Assembly: GCA_020634245.1 (NCBI GenBank)
Contig: JACKCC010000006.1
Span: forward strand, 186,001-250,000
Length of the DNA: 64,000 bases
Direction of reading: 5' to 3'
Source: Ardenticatenaceae bacterium
Lineage (GTDB): Bacteria > Chloroflexota > Anaerolineae > Promineifilales > Promineifilaceae
Of this stretch, positions 45,518 to 53,581 are shown one piece after another. Each line of letters opens with the position of its first letter. Position 1 is the stretch's first letter. A program made the translations under genes and the position numbers. The notes below the pieces were generated by a model. The model searched no databases. It was given only the letters and a program-made list of their open reading frames with translations, and had not been told where the DNA came from.

Positions 45518-45561
45518 GGGCAGAAGGCAGAATTGTTGATTTACCCTTCCGCCTTCTGCCC
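45518..45561. terminator. Hairpin between convergent topA and selB
   Basis: GGGCAGAAGGC (45518-45528) pairs with GCCTTCTGCCC (45551-45561). It belongs to the GGCAGAAGGC word family, also seen at 47447-47485 and 62701-62753. Confidence 0.6.
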
Positions 45562-45562
45562 T

Positions 45563-47434
45563 TCATCCTTTAACAAGTTCGCGGTCGTCGCCGACGCGGC
45601 GGGTGACTTTAATGTGATCCAGGTGCTCCAGGAGGGCAATGGCGTATTTACGGCTGGTTTGCAGCAGGTCACGGACCTGGGCGGCGTTGATACGGCCGTT
45701 CTTTCGCAAATAATCCACAATCATTCCCGTGAACTTATCATACTCAGCCTGTGCAAAGACGACATCATTGTTTAACGGCCGTAACGCCCCCAAATCCACC
45801 AATCCCCAGTAAACGCTCTCTCCCACCGCTGCTTTACACTCTTTCACGTTGGGCGAATTGACTCCGACTGCTTTCATTTGGCGCAGCAGGTTGTCAACGG
45901 CCGTTTGTTGTTCTGGCGTAAATTTGATTTCGTGTGTCGGCGCTTGAATGATGGCTCCAATTTCGACTAGCAGTCCATCATTTGCGGCCTGGGCGACCAT
46001 CGGATTAAATACGGTTGCTGGCAGCTTCATCCGGCTGCGCAATTCCTCGCGGGGGATGCCCAGCCGCAGCGGTGATTCCCGGTGATAGACCGCCAAAAGG
46101 TCGGTCGCCCGGTTCAGGCTGCGCTGCCAGCCCGTTTGAGAAAGGATTTGCTGGTCCAGCCGGATGATTTGGTTGTCGGCCTCCAGTTCTTGTAGGATGG
46201 CAACGGCCGTTGCCTCATCCATCCCCGCCTGCTTCAACAAATTGGCCTGGGTGATCGGTTCGAGCCGCTGCAACTTTTGCAGCAGCAGTTCGGCCGGCGT
46301 GCCCTGCGACAGCGTTTGCAATCGCTCGATCACCTCGGGCCGGAAACGGCGGTGGCGGCGGCCCGGATGGGGATCAAGAACCCGCCCGCCGCCCAGAGTC
46401 GTGCCCGGTGACGGCCGTCGCAAAATGAAACGGTCGCCGCGCACGATGGCCACCGGCTCGCTCAGCGCCAGTTGCAGCCAGCCTTCCTGCCCCGGCTCGA
46501 TTTGGGGGACGCCCAGTACGCGGGTGCGGGCAACCACTTCAGCCGCGCCGGCAAACAGCTTGACTTCCATGTTGTGTTTTAGCGGCGCGTCGCTGTCGGG
46601 CAGATGGCGGTAGGCGGCGTCGAACAGGATGGTTTGGCCGACGACGCCCGGCGCGGCCACGACGTCGCCCCGTTTGACGTCTTCCTTGCCCACGCCGGTC
46701 AGGTTGATGGCTACACGGCTGCCGGGCAGGGCGACGTCTCGTTTGGTTTTGTGGGTTTGCAGGCCGCGAATGCGCCCGGCCAGGCCGGATGGCTGAATTT
46801 CAACGGGATCGCCCAGGCGGAAACGGCCGTCAATCAATGTACCGGTCACCACTGTGCCAAACCCGGAAAGACTGAAAACGCGATCAACTGAGAGGCGGGG
46901 ACGGCCGTTATCCGGTCGTGGCGTGGCTGCCTGTAATTTTTGCCAGAGTGTGGCCTTCAGCTCTTCCAATCCCTGGCCTGTTCGGGCCGAAACCGGCACA
47001 ATCGGCGCATCAGCTAGCACCGTACCGGCCAGCGTTTCGCCCACGTCCAACGTGACCAGTTCCAGCCAATCCTCATCATCCACCATGTCGATTTTTGTCA
47101 GAGCCACGACGCCCCCACCCACTCCCAACAAATCCAGGATGGCCAGATGCTCCCGCGTTTGCGGCATCACCCCTTCATCGGCAGCAATGACAAACAAAGC
47201 CAGATCAATGCCGCCGACACCGGCCAGCATGTTCTCAATGAAATCACGATGGCCGGGCACATCGACAATGCCCACCTCTTCGTCATCGCCCAACGTGATC
47301 CAGGCAAAGCCCAAATCAATCGTCATTTCCCGCGCCTTTTCTTCGGCCAGGCGGTCCGGGTCAATGCCGGTTAAGGCTTCAATAAGGGTTGATTTGCCGT
47401 GATCGACGTGTCCGGCCGTACCAATGACAAACAT
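45563..47434 (-). CDS. selB: Selenocysteine-specific elongation factor
   Basis: GTPase that brings Sec-tRNA to UGA codons with a SECIS element. From ATG 47434 the 623 residues open with GTAGHVDHGKSTLIEALTGI (G1), then DLGFAWI, VDVPGHRDF (G3), TKIDMVDD (G4) and the SelB-type DRVFSLSGFGTVVTGTL domain, ending with winged-helix repeats (ESPLRLGIPREELRSRM, RKNGRINAAQVRDLLQTSRK) that bind SECIS RNA. No selA, selD or tRNA-Sec gene lies in the window, so it is an orphan here. No Shine-Dalgarno; a 17-bp hairpin ends 12 nt before the start codon. Confidence 0.93.
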   Translation of the reverse strand: MFVIGTAGHVDHGKSTLIEALTGIDPDRLAEEKAREMTIDLGFAWITLGDDEEVGIVDVPGHRDFIENMLAGVGGIDLALFVIAADEGVMPQTREHLAILDLLGVGGGVVALTKIDMVDDEDWLELVTLDVGETLAGTVLADAPIVPVSARTGQGLEELKATLWQKLQAATPRPDNGRPRLSVDRVFSLSGFGTVVTGTLIDGRFRLGDPVEIQPSGLAGRIRGLQTHKTKRDVALPGSRVAINLTGVGKEDVKRGDVVAAPGVVGQTILFDAAYRHLPDSDAPLKHNMEVKLFAGAAEVVARTRVLGVPQIEPGQEGWLQLALSEPVAIVRGDRFILRRPSPGTTLGGGRVLDPHPGRRHRRFRPEVIERLQTLSQGTPAELLLQKLQRLEPITQANLLKQAGMDEATAVAILQELEADNQIIRLDQQILSQTGWQRSLNRATDLLAVYHRESPLRLGIPREELRSRMKLPATVFNPMVAQAANDGLLVEIGAIIQAPTHEIKFTPEQQTAVDNLLRQMKAVGVNSPNVKECKAAVGESVYWGLVDLGALRPLNNDVVFAQAEYDKFTGMIVDYLRKNGRINAAQVRDLLQTSRKYAIALLEHLDHIKVTRRVGDDRELVKG

Positions 47435-47446
47435 AGTGCAAAGGAT

Positions 47447-47485
47447 GAGGGCAGAAGGCAAAATTCAGTTTTGCCTTCTGCCCTC
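47447..47485 (-). repeat. 17-bp perfect hairpin abutting the selB start
   Basis: Arms 47447-47463 and 47469-47485 pair perfectly around 5 nt. It lies between the coiled-coil gene stop and the selB ATG (12 nt apart), with no U-tract in the minus direction, so it could either end the first transcript or shape selB translation. Confidence 0.65.
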
Positions 47486-47498
47486 TAAATTCTGCCTT

Positions 47499-48755
47499 CT
47501 AATCGAATTCCTCGCGGACGGGAACCAGCGCCGGTTGGCGGCGGCGGTTGGGGTTTTGGGCGATGGCTTTTTCCACTTCTTCCAGCCAGATACGCGGCCA
47601 CTGTTTGATGGCGTCAGCCTGGGCTGTTTGAATGCGCTCCAGCATATCTTTTTCCTGCTTTAGTTCGGCCAGGACTTCTTCGATGGCGGCAATTTGTTCC
47701 TGGATTTGGCGATATGTCCGATTCGTTGTGGCAATCCGCTGTTCGATTTCTACGTTGTTAGCCGACCATTTTTTGTCATTTTCTAGCTTGAAGTCGTCCC
47801 AACGAGATTCCAGGCGATGGGTGTTGACACGCAGGACTTCAGATGCTTCGCGCTGTTGTTCTTCGATCTGTTTTTGCCAGCCGGAGAGGGTTTGGACGGC
47901 CATTTTGGCTTCTTTGTACTGGTCGGAGAAGACAATCCAGTCTTGATTGAATTTGTTGATGGCGCTGGTGTGTTCTTCCAGCACCTGCCGCCATTTTTCC
48001 AGCCGTTGATTACGTTCGTATTCGCCTATTTGAACTTGTTCCATCCAGCCTTTGGTGCTGCCACGCACATCTTCGATTTCCTTGCTAATGTTTTCGTTGG
48101 CCGATTGAACTTTGCGGACGTTGTTAGCCATGATGTCCAGACGTTCGTTGATGGGCTGCCAGCGTTTGTTGATTTCTACCAGTGTGTTTTGCATGGCGGC
48201 AATATTGCGGCTGTTTTGTTTTTCTTTTTCTTCGACAAATGCAATGGGTGATTGCAGGTTTTCGACCTGATGTTCCAGCACGGAGATGGCGTTTTGCAGG
48301 TTGCCAATGAGGTTGGCCAGGCGTGATTCTTCGGCGATGCGCAGGGCCATATCGTTTTGTAAGCGGGTGATGGCCGGGAATTCTTTGCGCATGTCGGCGA
48401 TTTCGCGCACGGTGGATTCGTGTTCGACACGGCGCAGCCTGTCCATTTCTGTTTCCGACTGAACGCGGCGTGTGTCGTATTGTTCGATTAATTTGACAAT
48501 TTCGTCTTTGAATTGGCTGAGTTGGGTGTCGATTTGGGGGATGCGGGAAAGCTGGCTGGTTGAAGTGGCCAACTGTCGTTCCAGGTCTTGAATGCGACGC
48601 TCCCTTCCGGCGATTTCACGCTCTTGCAGTTCAGCTTTTTGTTCCAGTTCATTCAAGCGGCGGGTGAATTGGCGGCGTTCGTTATCAAGCCATTCCACTT
48701 TTTTGCGCAGGTCGTTGATTTCGGTTTCTTGTGTCGAATTAGAACTGTTAGCCAT
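47499..48755 (-). CDS. Coiled-coil protein, unknown role
   Basis: 418 residues that are almost entirely heptad-like coiled coil from residue 10 (ETEINDLRKKVEWLDNERRQ, LNELEQKAELQEREIAGRER) with a break near Pro-containing LQSPIAFVEEKEKQN, and a basic C-terminus (NPNRRRQPALVPVREEFD). It has no signal peptide, membrane segment or ATPase motif, so it is a structural or scaffold protein rather than SMC. CAGGAG precedes the ATG, and a TATAAT lies about 40 nt upstream. Function not inferred. Confidence 0.75.
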   Translation of the reverse strand: MANSSNSTQETEINDLRKKVEWLDNERRQFTRRLNELEQKAELQEREIAGRERRIQDLERQLATSTSQLSRIPQIDTQLSQFKDEIVKLIEQYDTRRVQSETEMDRLRRVEHESTVREIADMRKEFPAITRLQNDMALRIAEESRLANLIGNLQNAISVLEHQVENLQSPIAFVEEKEKQNSRNIAAMQNTLVEINKRWQPINERLDIMANNVRKVQSANENISKEIEDVRGSTKGWMEQVQIGEYERNQRLEKWRQVLEEHTSAINKFNQDWIVFSDQYKEAKMAVQTLSGWQKQIEEQQREASEVLRVNTHRLESRWDDFKLENDKKWSANNVEIEQRIATTNRTYRQIQEQIAAIEEVLAELKQEKDMLERIQTAQADAIKQWPRIWLEEVEKAIAQNPNRRRQPALVPVREEFD

Positions 48756-48814
48756 TTGTGTTCTCCTGATTCAGGTCAAGATAGCGTGCATTATAGTTTG
48801 CGCGGGGCAAGTGG

Positions 48815-48905
48815 GCAAGGGGCGGGCAGGGAGCGGGGGAGCAAGGGGGAAGGGGTGAAGGGGTGAATTATTACTCACCTGCCACTTCGCTACTCCGCGA
48901 CTTGC
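48815..48905. repeat. G-rich quasi-periodic intergenic repeat
   Basis: GGGGAAGGGGTGAAGGGGTG-type words followed by CACTTCGCTACTCCGCGAC. Same family as 5937-6003. It fills the divergent spacer; no gene. Confidence 0.55.
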
Positions 48906-48929
48906 TACTTTGCTCTAACGTTTTACAAT
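48902..48929 (+). promoter_or_regulatory. Promoter of glycosyltransferase gene, predicted leaderless
   Basis: TTGCTA (48902-48907), 16 bp, TACAAT (48924-48929), 7 nt, ATG at 48937. No Shine-Dalgarno precedes the start. Confidence 0.55.
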
Positions 48930-48936
48930 TTAGGCC

Positions 48937-50049
48937 ATGCATATTGGAATTGACGCGCGACTACCATATTACCAGATGGGCGGGATCAGCCAATCGGTTT
49001 TGCATTTGCTGCCGGCGCTGGCCGAATTAGACCCGGTGAACCGGTACACGATTTTTCACAGCCGCAAGGACGGCCGTTCCTATACCCCACCATCTGCGAA
49101 CTTTCAGCGAAAGAACTTATGGACGCCCTGCCACCACCGGCTGGAACCGTGGGCGCTCTCGATGGAACTTGTTCCCCACCGGCTGGACGTGCTGCACAGC
49201 CCCGATTTTATCCCGCCGTTGTGGGGGGCGAAGCGCAAGGTGATCACCGTTCACGATTTGAATTTCATCTTTTACCCGGAGTTTTTGACGCAAGAGAGCC
49301 TGCGTTATTACGCCGGACAGATTGAGTCGGCAGTACGTCGGGCCGATGCCATTGCTGTGGACAGCGAGGCGACGCGACAGGATTTGATCGAGCGGCTGGG
49401 TGTGCCGCCGGAGAAGGTGACGACGGTTTTGCTGGCGGCGAATCCGGTTTATGAGAGAGGGGTGGGGGAAACGGCCGTTAACCAAACACTCAGCAAATAC
49501 AACCTGCCCCGCGGCTTCATCCTGTTCGTGGGCACACTGGAGCCGCGCAAAAACCTGCCTACCTTGATTCGAGCCTACGAGTTGCTGAGGCGGGAAACGG
49601 AAATCGACGTGCCGCTGATTCTGGTCGGTGGCAAGGGCTGGATTTACGACGACATCTTCGCCACGATTGACCAATTGGGTTTGCGCGATCACGTGCGCCA
49701 TTTGAGCGGCATTTTCGATGAGGAATTGGCCCATCTTTATCACGGGGCCGGCGTGCTGGTGACGCCCTCTTTTTACGAAGGTTTTGGTCTGCCGGCGCTG
49801 GAAGCGATGCACTGCGGCTGCCCGGCCGTCGTCAGCCGGCGCGGCTCCCTGCCGCAAATCGTCGGACCAGACGGGCTGATGGTTGATGACCCGGAAGATG
49901 TGACGGCTTGGGCCGACATCCTGCACCGCATTTTGACGGACAGCGACCTGCGCCGGGATGTGATTGCCAGAGGCCATGTTCAGGCAAAGACGTTTTCCTG
50001 GGGAAAAACAGCGAAGCTTATGTTTAGGCTTTTCAAGGCTATTGCTTAG
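48937..50049 (+). CDS. Glycosyltransferase, GT4 family
   Basis: A GT-B retaining glycosyltransferase, 370 residues. The N-terminal domain (HIGIDARLPYYQMGGISQSV) and VITVHDLNFIFYPEF precede the donor domain: GFILFVGTLEPRKNLPTLIRA, LVGGKGWIYDD, HLSGIFDEELAHLYHGAGVL and the catalytic EX7E region in TPSFYEGFGLPALEAMHCGCP. Members of this branch act on surface polysaccharides or lipids; the sugar is unknown. The next gene begins at its stop codon, so the three genes to 52276 form an operon. Confidence 0.92.
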   Translation: MHIGIDARLPYYQMGGISQSVLHLLPALAELDPVNRYTIFHSRKDGRSYTPPSANFQRKNLWTPCHHRLEPWALSMELVPHRLDVLHSPDFIPPLWGAKRKVITVHDLNFIFYPEFLTQESLRYYAGQIESAVRRADAIAVDSEATRQDLIERLGVPPEKVTTVLLAANPVYERGVGETAVNQTLSKYNLPRGFILFVGTLEPRKNLPTLIRAYELLRRETEIDVPLILVGGKGWIYDDIFATIDQLGLRDHVRHLSGIFDEELAHLYHGAGVLVTPSFYEGFGLPALEAMHCGCPAVVSRRGSLPQIVGPDGLMVDDPEDVTAWADILHRILTDSDLRRDVIARGHVQAKTFSWGKTAKLMFRLFKAIA

Positions 50050-50057
50050 TGGATGTT

Positions 50058-51026
50058 ATGCAAGAACAAAAGGTGTTCAGAACTGTCTCCCGATATTGGG
50101 GCCGCACAAGTGGAATAGGAATCGGTTTCGGACTAATAGTTGTTTTGATGTTTCTCTTGACGAGCGCCCCCTTTCAGGATTACTTCACACGAAGACCATT
50201 TGCGTTAACTTGCCTAATTTCTCCAGCAGTTTTAACAGCAGGATATGCTGTCTTTTTGTTGTGGCGAAGCCGTGTGGTGATCGATACAGATAGTATTTCA
50301 ATTACTGTAGGTCTACACTCATACCACATTACATGGTCAGACATCATTTTTGTTCAGTTACTGAATTCAAAAGGCGAGACAAATTTATTCATTGGTACAC
50401 AGGATAAATCGGTTCTTGCTTCACTACGGTTTTTCGATGAGCAGGCTATATGGCAGTTAGTTCAAAAAAAGGCCCCACCAGAAGCATTAAAAGACACCGC
50501 TTATGAGTGTTTGCCTGAATTCAAAGCATTTGCGGAGAAACGCAAAGAACTATTAACGGCTGGAACACCTCTCAAAGTTTCTTTTCCGTCGCTAGCGACA
50601 AGAATAGTTGGTGTTGTGGGAATATTGTTTTCGGCTTTTATCGCTTATGTGATATTGAGGGACGAGCAACTTCTAAAATCGTTATTATTACCTTTTGGGA
50701 TTGCCTTGATTAGTGCAGCATTGCTTATACCAGGTTGGATTGAGGTGGGGGCTGCGGGTGTTACTCGAAAGGATATTTGGGGGTATTTTTATATTTCGTG
50801 GGAGGAAGTTGAACGCGTTGAAACGAATCTCCATCAAGGACGCTTTGTTTTTGTGGGAACAAACAAAATATTGGCGATTACTGGAGTAAGTGCCTGGTAT
50901 GGCCAGGATAAATATTTGTTACTCGAACTACTTGGCGCCCAAATTGAGCATCAAGGAATTGAATTAGTGCAGACGTGGCGAGCGACGTTCCGAGCCACCA
51001 AAAATTGCAGGATTGAGCGGAAATAA
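50058..51026 (+). CDS. Membrane protein with duplicated TM-TM-PH-like units
   Basis: 322 residues; GTG at 50049 would add three and overlap the upstream stop by 1 nt. Two halves look alike: two membrane segments, then a beta-rich segment around an IxWSD or ISWEE pattern (SYHITWSDIIFVQLLNSKGE in the first, GYFYISWEEVERVETN in the second), suggesting two PH-like domains. No family recognised. Markedly AT-richer than the glycosyltransferases on both sides and free of ACGGCCGT, so it may be a later insertion into the operon. Role unknown; the location suggests the envelope. Confidence 0.6.
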   Translation: MQEQKVFRTVSRYWGRTSGIGIGFGLIVVLMFLLTSAPFQDYFTRRPFALTCLISPAVLTAGYAVFLLWRSRVVIDTDSISITVGLHSYHITWSDIIFVQLLNSKGETNLFIGTQDKSVLASLRFFDEQAIWQLVQKKAPPEALKDTAYECLPEFKAFAEKRKELLTAGTPLKVSFPSLATRIVGVVGILFSAFIAYVILRDEQLLKSLLLPFGIALISAALLIPGWIEVGAAGVTRKDIWGYFYISWEEVERVETNLHQGRFVFVGTNKILAITGVSAWYGQDKYLLLELLGAQIEHQGIELVQTWRATFRATKNCRIERK

Positions 51027-51028
51027 GC

Positions 51029-52276
51029 ATGTCTCGGATTTTGTTGTTAACGCCGCAGTTACCTTATCCGCCGCACCAGGGGACCAGCTTGCGTAATTTC
51101 CACATCATTCGCGGGCTGGCGGAGCAGCACGAGATTACGCTTTTGAGCTTCCTGGAAAGCAATCAAACCGCGGACTCGGCGGCGATTGAACCGCTGTTGG
51201 CTTTGTGCGCGGTGCATACGGTTCCTGTTCCGGTGCGCAGCCCGGCCCGGCGGTTGTGGCAGTTGGTCAGTACGCGCCGCCCCGATATGGCTCACCGGCT
51301 GTACAGCGAGGCGTTTGCCATTGAACTGCGCCGTTTGTTAGCCGCCGACCAGTTTGACATCGTTCAGGTGGAAGGAATTGAACTGGCCCGGTATATGGAA
51401 ATTGTGCGCGCCGTCAGCCCAACCAGCAAGATCGTCTTTGACGACCACAACGCCGAGGCAGAATTGCAGCGGCGTAATTTTTTGACCGATTTGGGTAAGC
51501 CGCGGCGCTGGTTGGCGGCGGCGTATTCCTGGGTGCAGGTGGGGCGGCTGTGCCGGTTTGAGCGTTGGGCGATGATGATGGCTGATGGGGTAACGGCCGT
51601 TTCCCAAACCGACAAGCTCGCCCTGGAAAAATTATTAAACGGGACACGGACAAACACGGATAAACACGGATTAATTGCTGTCATTCCTAATTGTATTGAC
51701 GTGGTTCAATATCAAGACTTTGCAGATTTTCAAAAATCTGCAAAGTCTCACGCATTCGATCTGGTTTTCATCGGTAAAATGGATTACCGGCCGAACGTAG
51801 ATGCGGTGCTGTGGTTTGTCGAAGAAGTGTGGCTGGGTATTGTGGGGGAACGGCCGTCCACCAAATTCGCTATCGTTGGCCAAAAACCCCACGCCCGGTT
51901 GGAGCGGCTGCGCGATGTACCCGGTGTCACCTTGACTGGCTGGGTGGAGAGCGTGACGCCCTATTTGCTGGGAGCCACTGTCTTTGTTTCGCCTTTTCGG
52001 ATAGGCAGTGGAACCCGGTTGAAATTGATTGAGGCGATGGCAGCGGGCAAAGCTATCGTTAGTACGCCCATCGGCGCGGAGGGGTTTGCCGTGCAGGATG
52101 GGCAAGAGTTATTGTTGGCGGAAACGGCCGTGCAAATGGGAACGGCCGTTCTCCACCTCCTCGACCATCCCGAAGAAAGGGAACGACTGGGTCAGAACGC
52201 CCGCCAGTTTGCCCAACAATACGACTGGCGGCAGGTTATTCCCAAATTTGAAGAGTTGTACCGAGTAATAGTTTAA
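51029..52276 (+). CDS. Glycosyltransferase, GT4 family, with repeat-derived insertions
   Basis: A second GT-B enzyme, 415 residues (RILLLTPQLPYPPHQGTSLR at the start, FDDHNAEAELQRR, LVFIGKMDYRPNVDAVLWFV, GVTLTGWVESVTPYLLGATV, SPFRIGSGTRLKLIEAMAAG). Two stretches look foreign to the family: residues about 205-215 from tandem ACACGGA words (51645-51670) and residues about 230-240 (QDFADFQKSAK) from a perfect palindrome (51715-51748), both in frame. They sit in loops around IAVIPNCIDV, so the enzyme may still work. Follows the previous gene by 2 nt. Confidence 0.88.
   Translation: MSRILLLTPQLPYPPHQGTSLRNFHIIRGLAEQHEITLLSFLESNQTADSAAIEPLLALCAVHTVPVPVRSPARRLWQLVSTRRPDMAHRLYSEAFAIELRRLLAADQFDIVQVEGIELARYMEIVRAVSPTSKIVFDDHNAEAELQRRNFLTDLGKPRRWLAAAYSWVQVGRLCRFERWAMMMADGVTAVSQTDKLALEKLLNGTRTNTDKHGLIAVIPNCIDVVQYQDFADFQKSAKSHAFDLVFIGKMDYRPNVDAVLWFVEEVWLGIVGERPSTKFAIVGQKPHARLERLRDVPGVTLTGWVESVTPYLLGATVFVSPFRIGSGTRLKLIEAMAAGKAIVSTPIGAEGFAVQDGQELLLAETAVQMGTAVLHLLDHPEERERLGQNARQFAQQYDWRQVIPKFEELYRVIV
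51715..51748. repeat. Perfect 16-bp palindrome inside a coding gene
   Basis: Arms 51715-51730 and 51733-51748 around a 2-nt centre; in frame within the glycosyltransferase. Its plan matches the intergenic palindrome at 21217-21249. Confidence 0.85.
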
Positions 52277-52352
52277 CCGCAAAGGACGCTAAGTACGCGA
52301 AGTAAAATCAAGGAAAATCTTTGCGCTCTTAGCGTCCTTTGCGGTGATTTTT
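52276..52352. terminator. 18-bp bidirectional terminator
   Basis: ACCGCAAAGGACGCTAAG (52276-52293) pairs with its complement at 52328-52345, then GATTTTTT. It ends both the glycosyltransferase operon and the opposing isoaspartyl peptidase gene. Confidence 0.75.
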
Positions 52353-53236
52353 TATTTGCCGCTCACGATCGGTTTATCGTCAATGGCGTAGGCGTAGGGC
52401 ATGGCGTTGGTGTTGCGGGCCACGCCGACCTGGCCGCGGGCGTCAACGGCAATCAGGCCGCCGGTTCCCTGGACGCGCTCGGCCAGCATTTGAATGGCGG
52501 CGTCGCAGGCCGCTTGAGCCGATAATCCATCCCCCACCAGATCGCACACCCGTTTGCTGATGATGATTTTCATGAGCGCTTCGCCGTGGCCGGTGGCACT
52601 GACGGCGGCCGTCCAGTTGTCGGCGTAGCCGCCAGAGCCGACCAGCGGGCTGTCGCCGACGCGGCCGGGCAGTTTGTGGCGCGTACCGCCGGTGGATGTG
52701 GCTGTGGCTATGTTGCCATTGCTGTCAATAGCCACTGCGCCAACGGTGTCGCCGTGGGCTTCATTGGCGGTGGTGTTTTTGTGATTGTGGTAATGGAGCA
52801 GATTTTCATCGGTCAATAAATCGGCTACTTCACAGCGGGGAAAGCCAATTTGATCGGCAAAGGCTTCGGCCCCAGCGCCGACGAGAAAGTTGTGGTTGGG
52901 ATGTTCCAGCACTTTGCGGGCCAGGCTGATGGGGTTTTGCACCCGGGTAACGGCGGCAACCGCTCCTAGATTGAGATCGCTGCCGTCCATGATCAGCGCG
53001 TCCATCTCAATTTCACCGTTAGCGTTGGGGTAGCTGCCCCGGCCGGCGTCAAGTACTGGTTCGTTTTCGAGAATGTTGACGGCCGTTTCCACCGCATCTA
53101 ACGCTGATCCACCCGCCAGCAGAATCGCCTGCCCCGCTTGGGCGGCGGCAATGCAGGCCGGCATGGCCCGTGTCAATCGTTCCGGTACTTCGCCCCAGGC
53201 TCCGGCCCCGCCATGAACTACAATTGCTGTTGTCAT
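52352..53236 (-). CDS. iaaA: Isoaspartyl peptidase / plant-type L-asparaginase
   Basis: An Ntn hydrolase that cleaves isoaspartyl dipeptides or asparagine after self-processing. 294 residues. Seen: IVVHGGAGAW at the N-terminus, LDAGRGSYPNANGEIEMDALIMDG, the processing site HGDTVGAVAID with nucleophile Thr164, TSTGGTRHKLPGRVGDSPLV and TGHGEA. All key residues of the family are present. A hairpin-rich stretch ending in a terminator (53330-53480) lies directly upstream on the same strand and may control it. Confidence 0.92.
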   Translation of the reverse strand: MTTAIVVHGGAGAWGEVPERLTRAMPACIAAAQAGQAILLAGGSALDAVETAVNILENEPVLDAGRGSYPNANGEIEMDALIMDGSDLNLGAVAAVTRVQNPISLARKVLEHPNHNFLVGAGAEAFADQIGFPRCEVADLLTDENLLHYHNHKNTTANEAHGDTVGAVAIDSNGNIATATSTGGTRHKLPGRVGDSPLVGSGGYADNWTAAVSATGHGEALMKIIISKRVCDLVGDGLSAQAACDAAIQMLAERVQGTGGLIAVDARGQVGVARNTNAMPYAYAIDDKPIVSGK

Positions 53237-53329
53237 CGTTGAAAACCCCTGTAAATGGTAAATTGTGAATCGTTAATAATATCTCTCAAATGGGCGGTGA
53301 TTATAGCGTTCTGTTGGCATTTTGGTAAT

Positions 53330-53365
53330 AAAAAAAGCCCGTAACCGGAGGCCTGGTTACGGGCT
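53330..53365 (-). terminator. Strong minus-strand intrinsic terminator upstream of iaaA
   Basis: AGCCCGTAACC (53336-53346) and GGTTACGGGCT (53355-53365) form an 11-bp stem followed, on the minus strand, by TTTTTTATT. It ends 94 nt before the iaaA start. Confidence 0.85.
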
Positions 53366-53480
53366 AAAAACAGTAAACAAGTGGGGGCAATGTGTAGGGA
53401 ATCAGTGAAAATGCCGTGTTGTTGCTTGTTTACTGTGGCCAACTATCGTTGGCAAAACAAACGGTTGACCGTTGTGTTTA
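53336..53480 (-). ncRNA. Candidate structured RNA (attenuator, riboswitch or sRNA) before iaaA
   Basis: Reading the minus strand, four helices follow one another: AACGGT/ACCGTT (53460-53473), GCCAAC/GTTGGC with a 4-nt loop (53438-53453), an 11-bp stem (53425-53435 with 53371-53381) closing a 43-nt loop, and the terminator. Such dense nested pairing in a 345-nt gap without any gene suggests a functional RNA. No known aptamer (T-box, SAM, lysine, ZTP) or 6S/SRP signature is recognised, and the upstream promoter is unclear. Confidence 0.4.
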
Positions 53481-53525
53481 GCAGTTAGATGCAGGTAAGG
53501 GAAGGTTGGTTACAAAATTCATGAA

Positions 53526-53565
53526 GTCATGCGTCATGCGTCAGGTGTGTCTGATGACGCATGAC
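53526..53565. repeat. TGACGCATGAC-type inverted repeat
   Basis: GTCATGCGTCAT (53526-53537) and ATGACGCATGAC (53554-53565), 12 bp perfect, 16 nt after the M23 gene stop on the minus strand. It is related to 23857-23903 and may terminate the peptidase transcript. Confidence 0.6.
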
Positions 53566-53581
53566 AAAATGACGTATGAGC

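Noticed and set aside
45500..47500. Search for a selenocysteine tRNA near selB
   Set aside because: No cloverleaf with the long Sec arms was found in the flanking spacers, which are filled by hairpin repeats.
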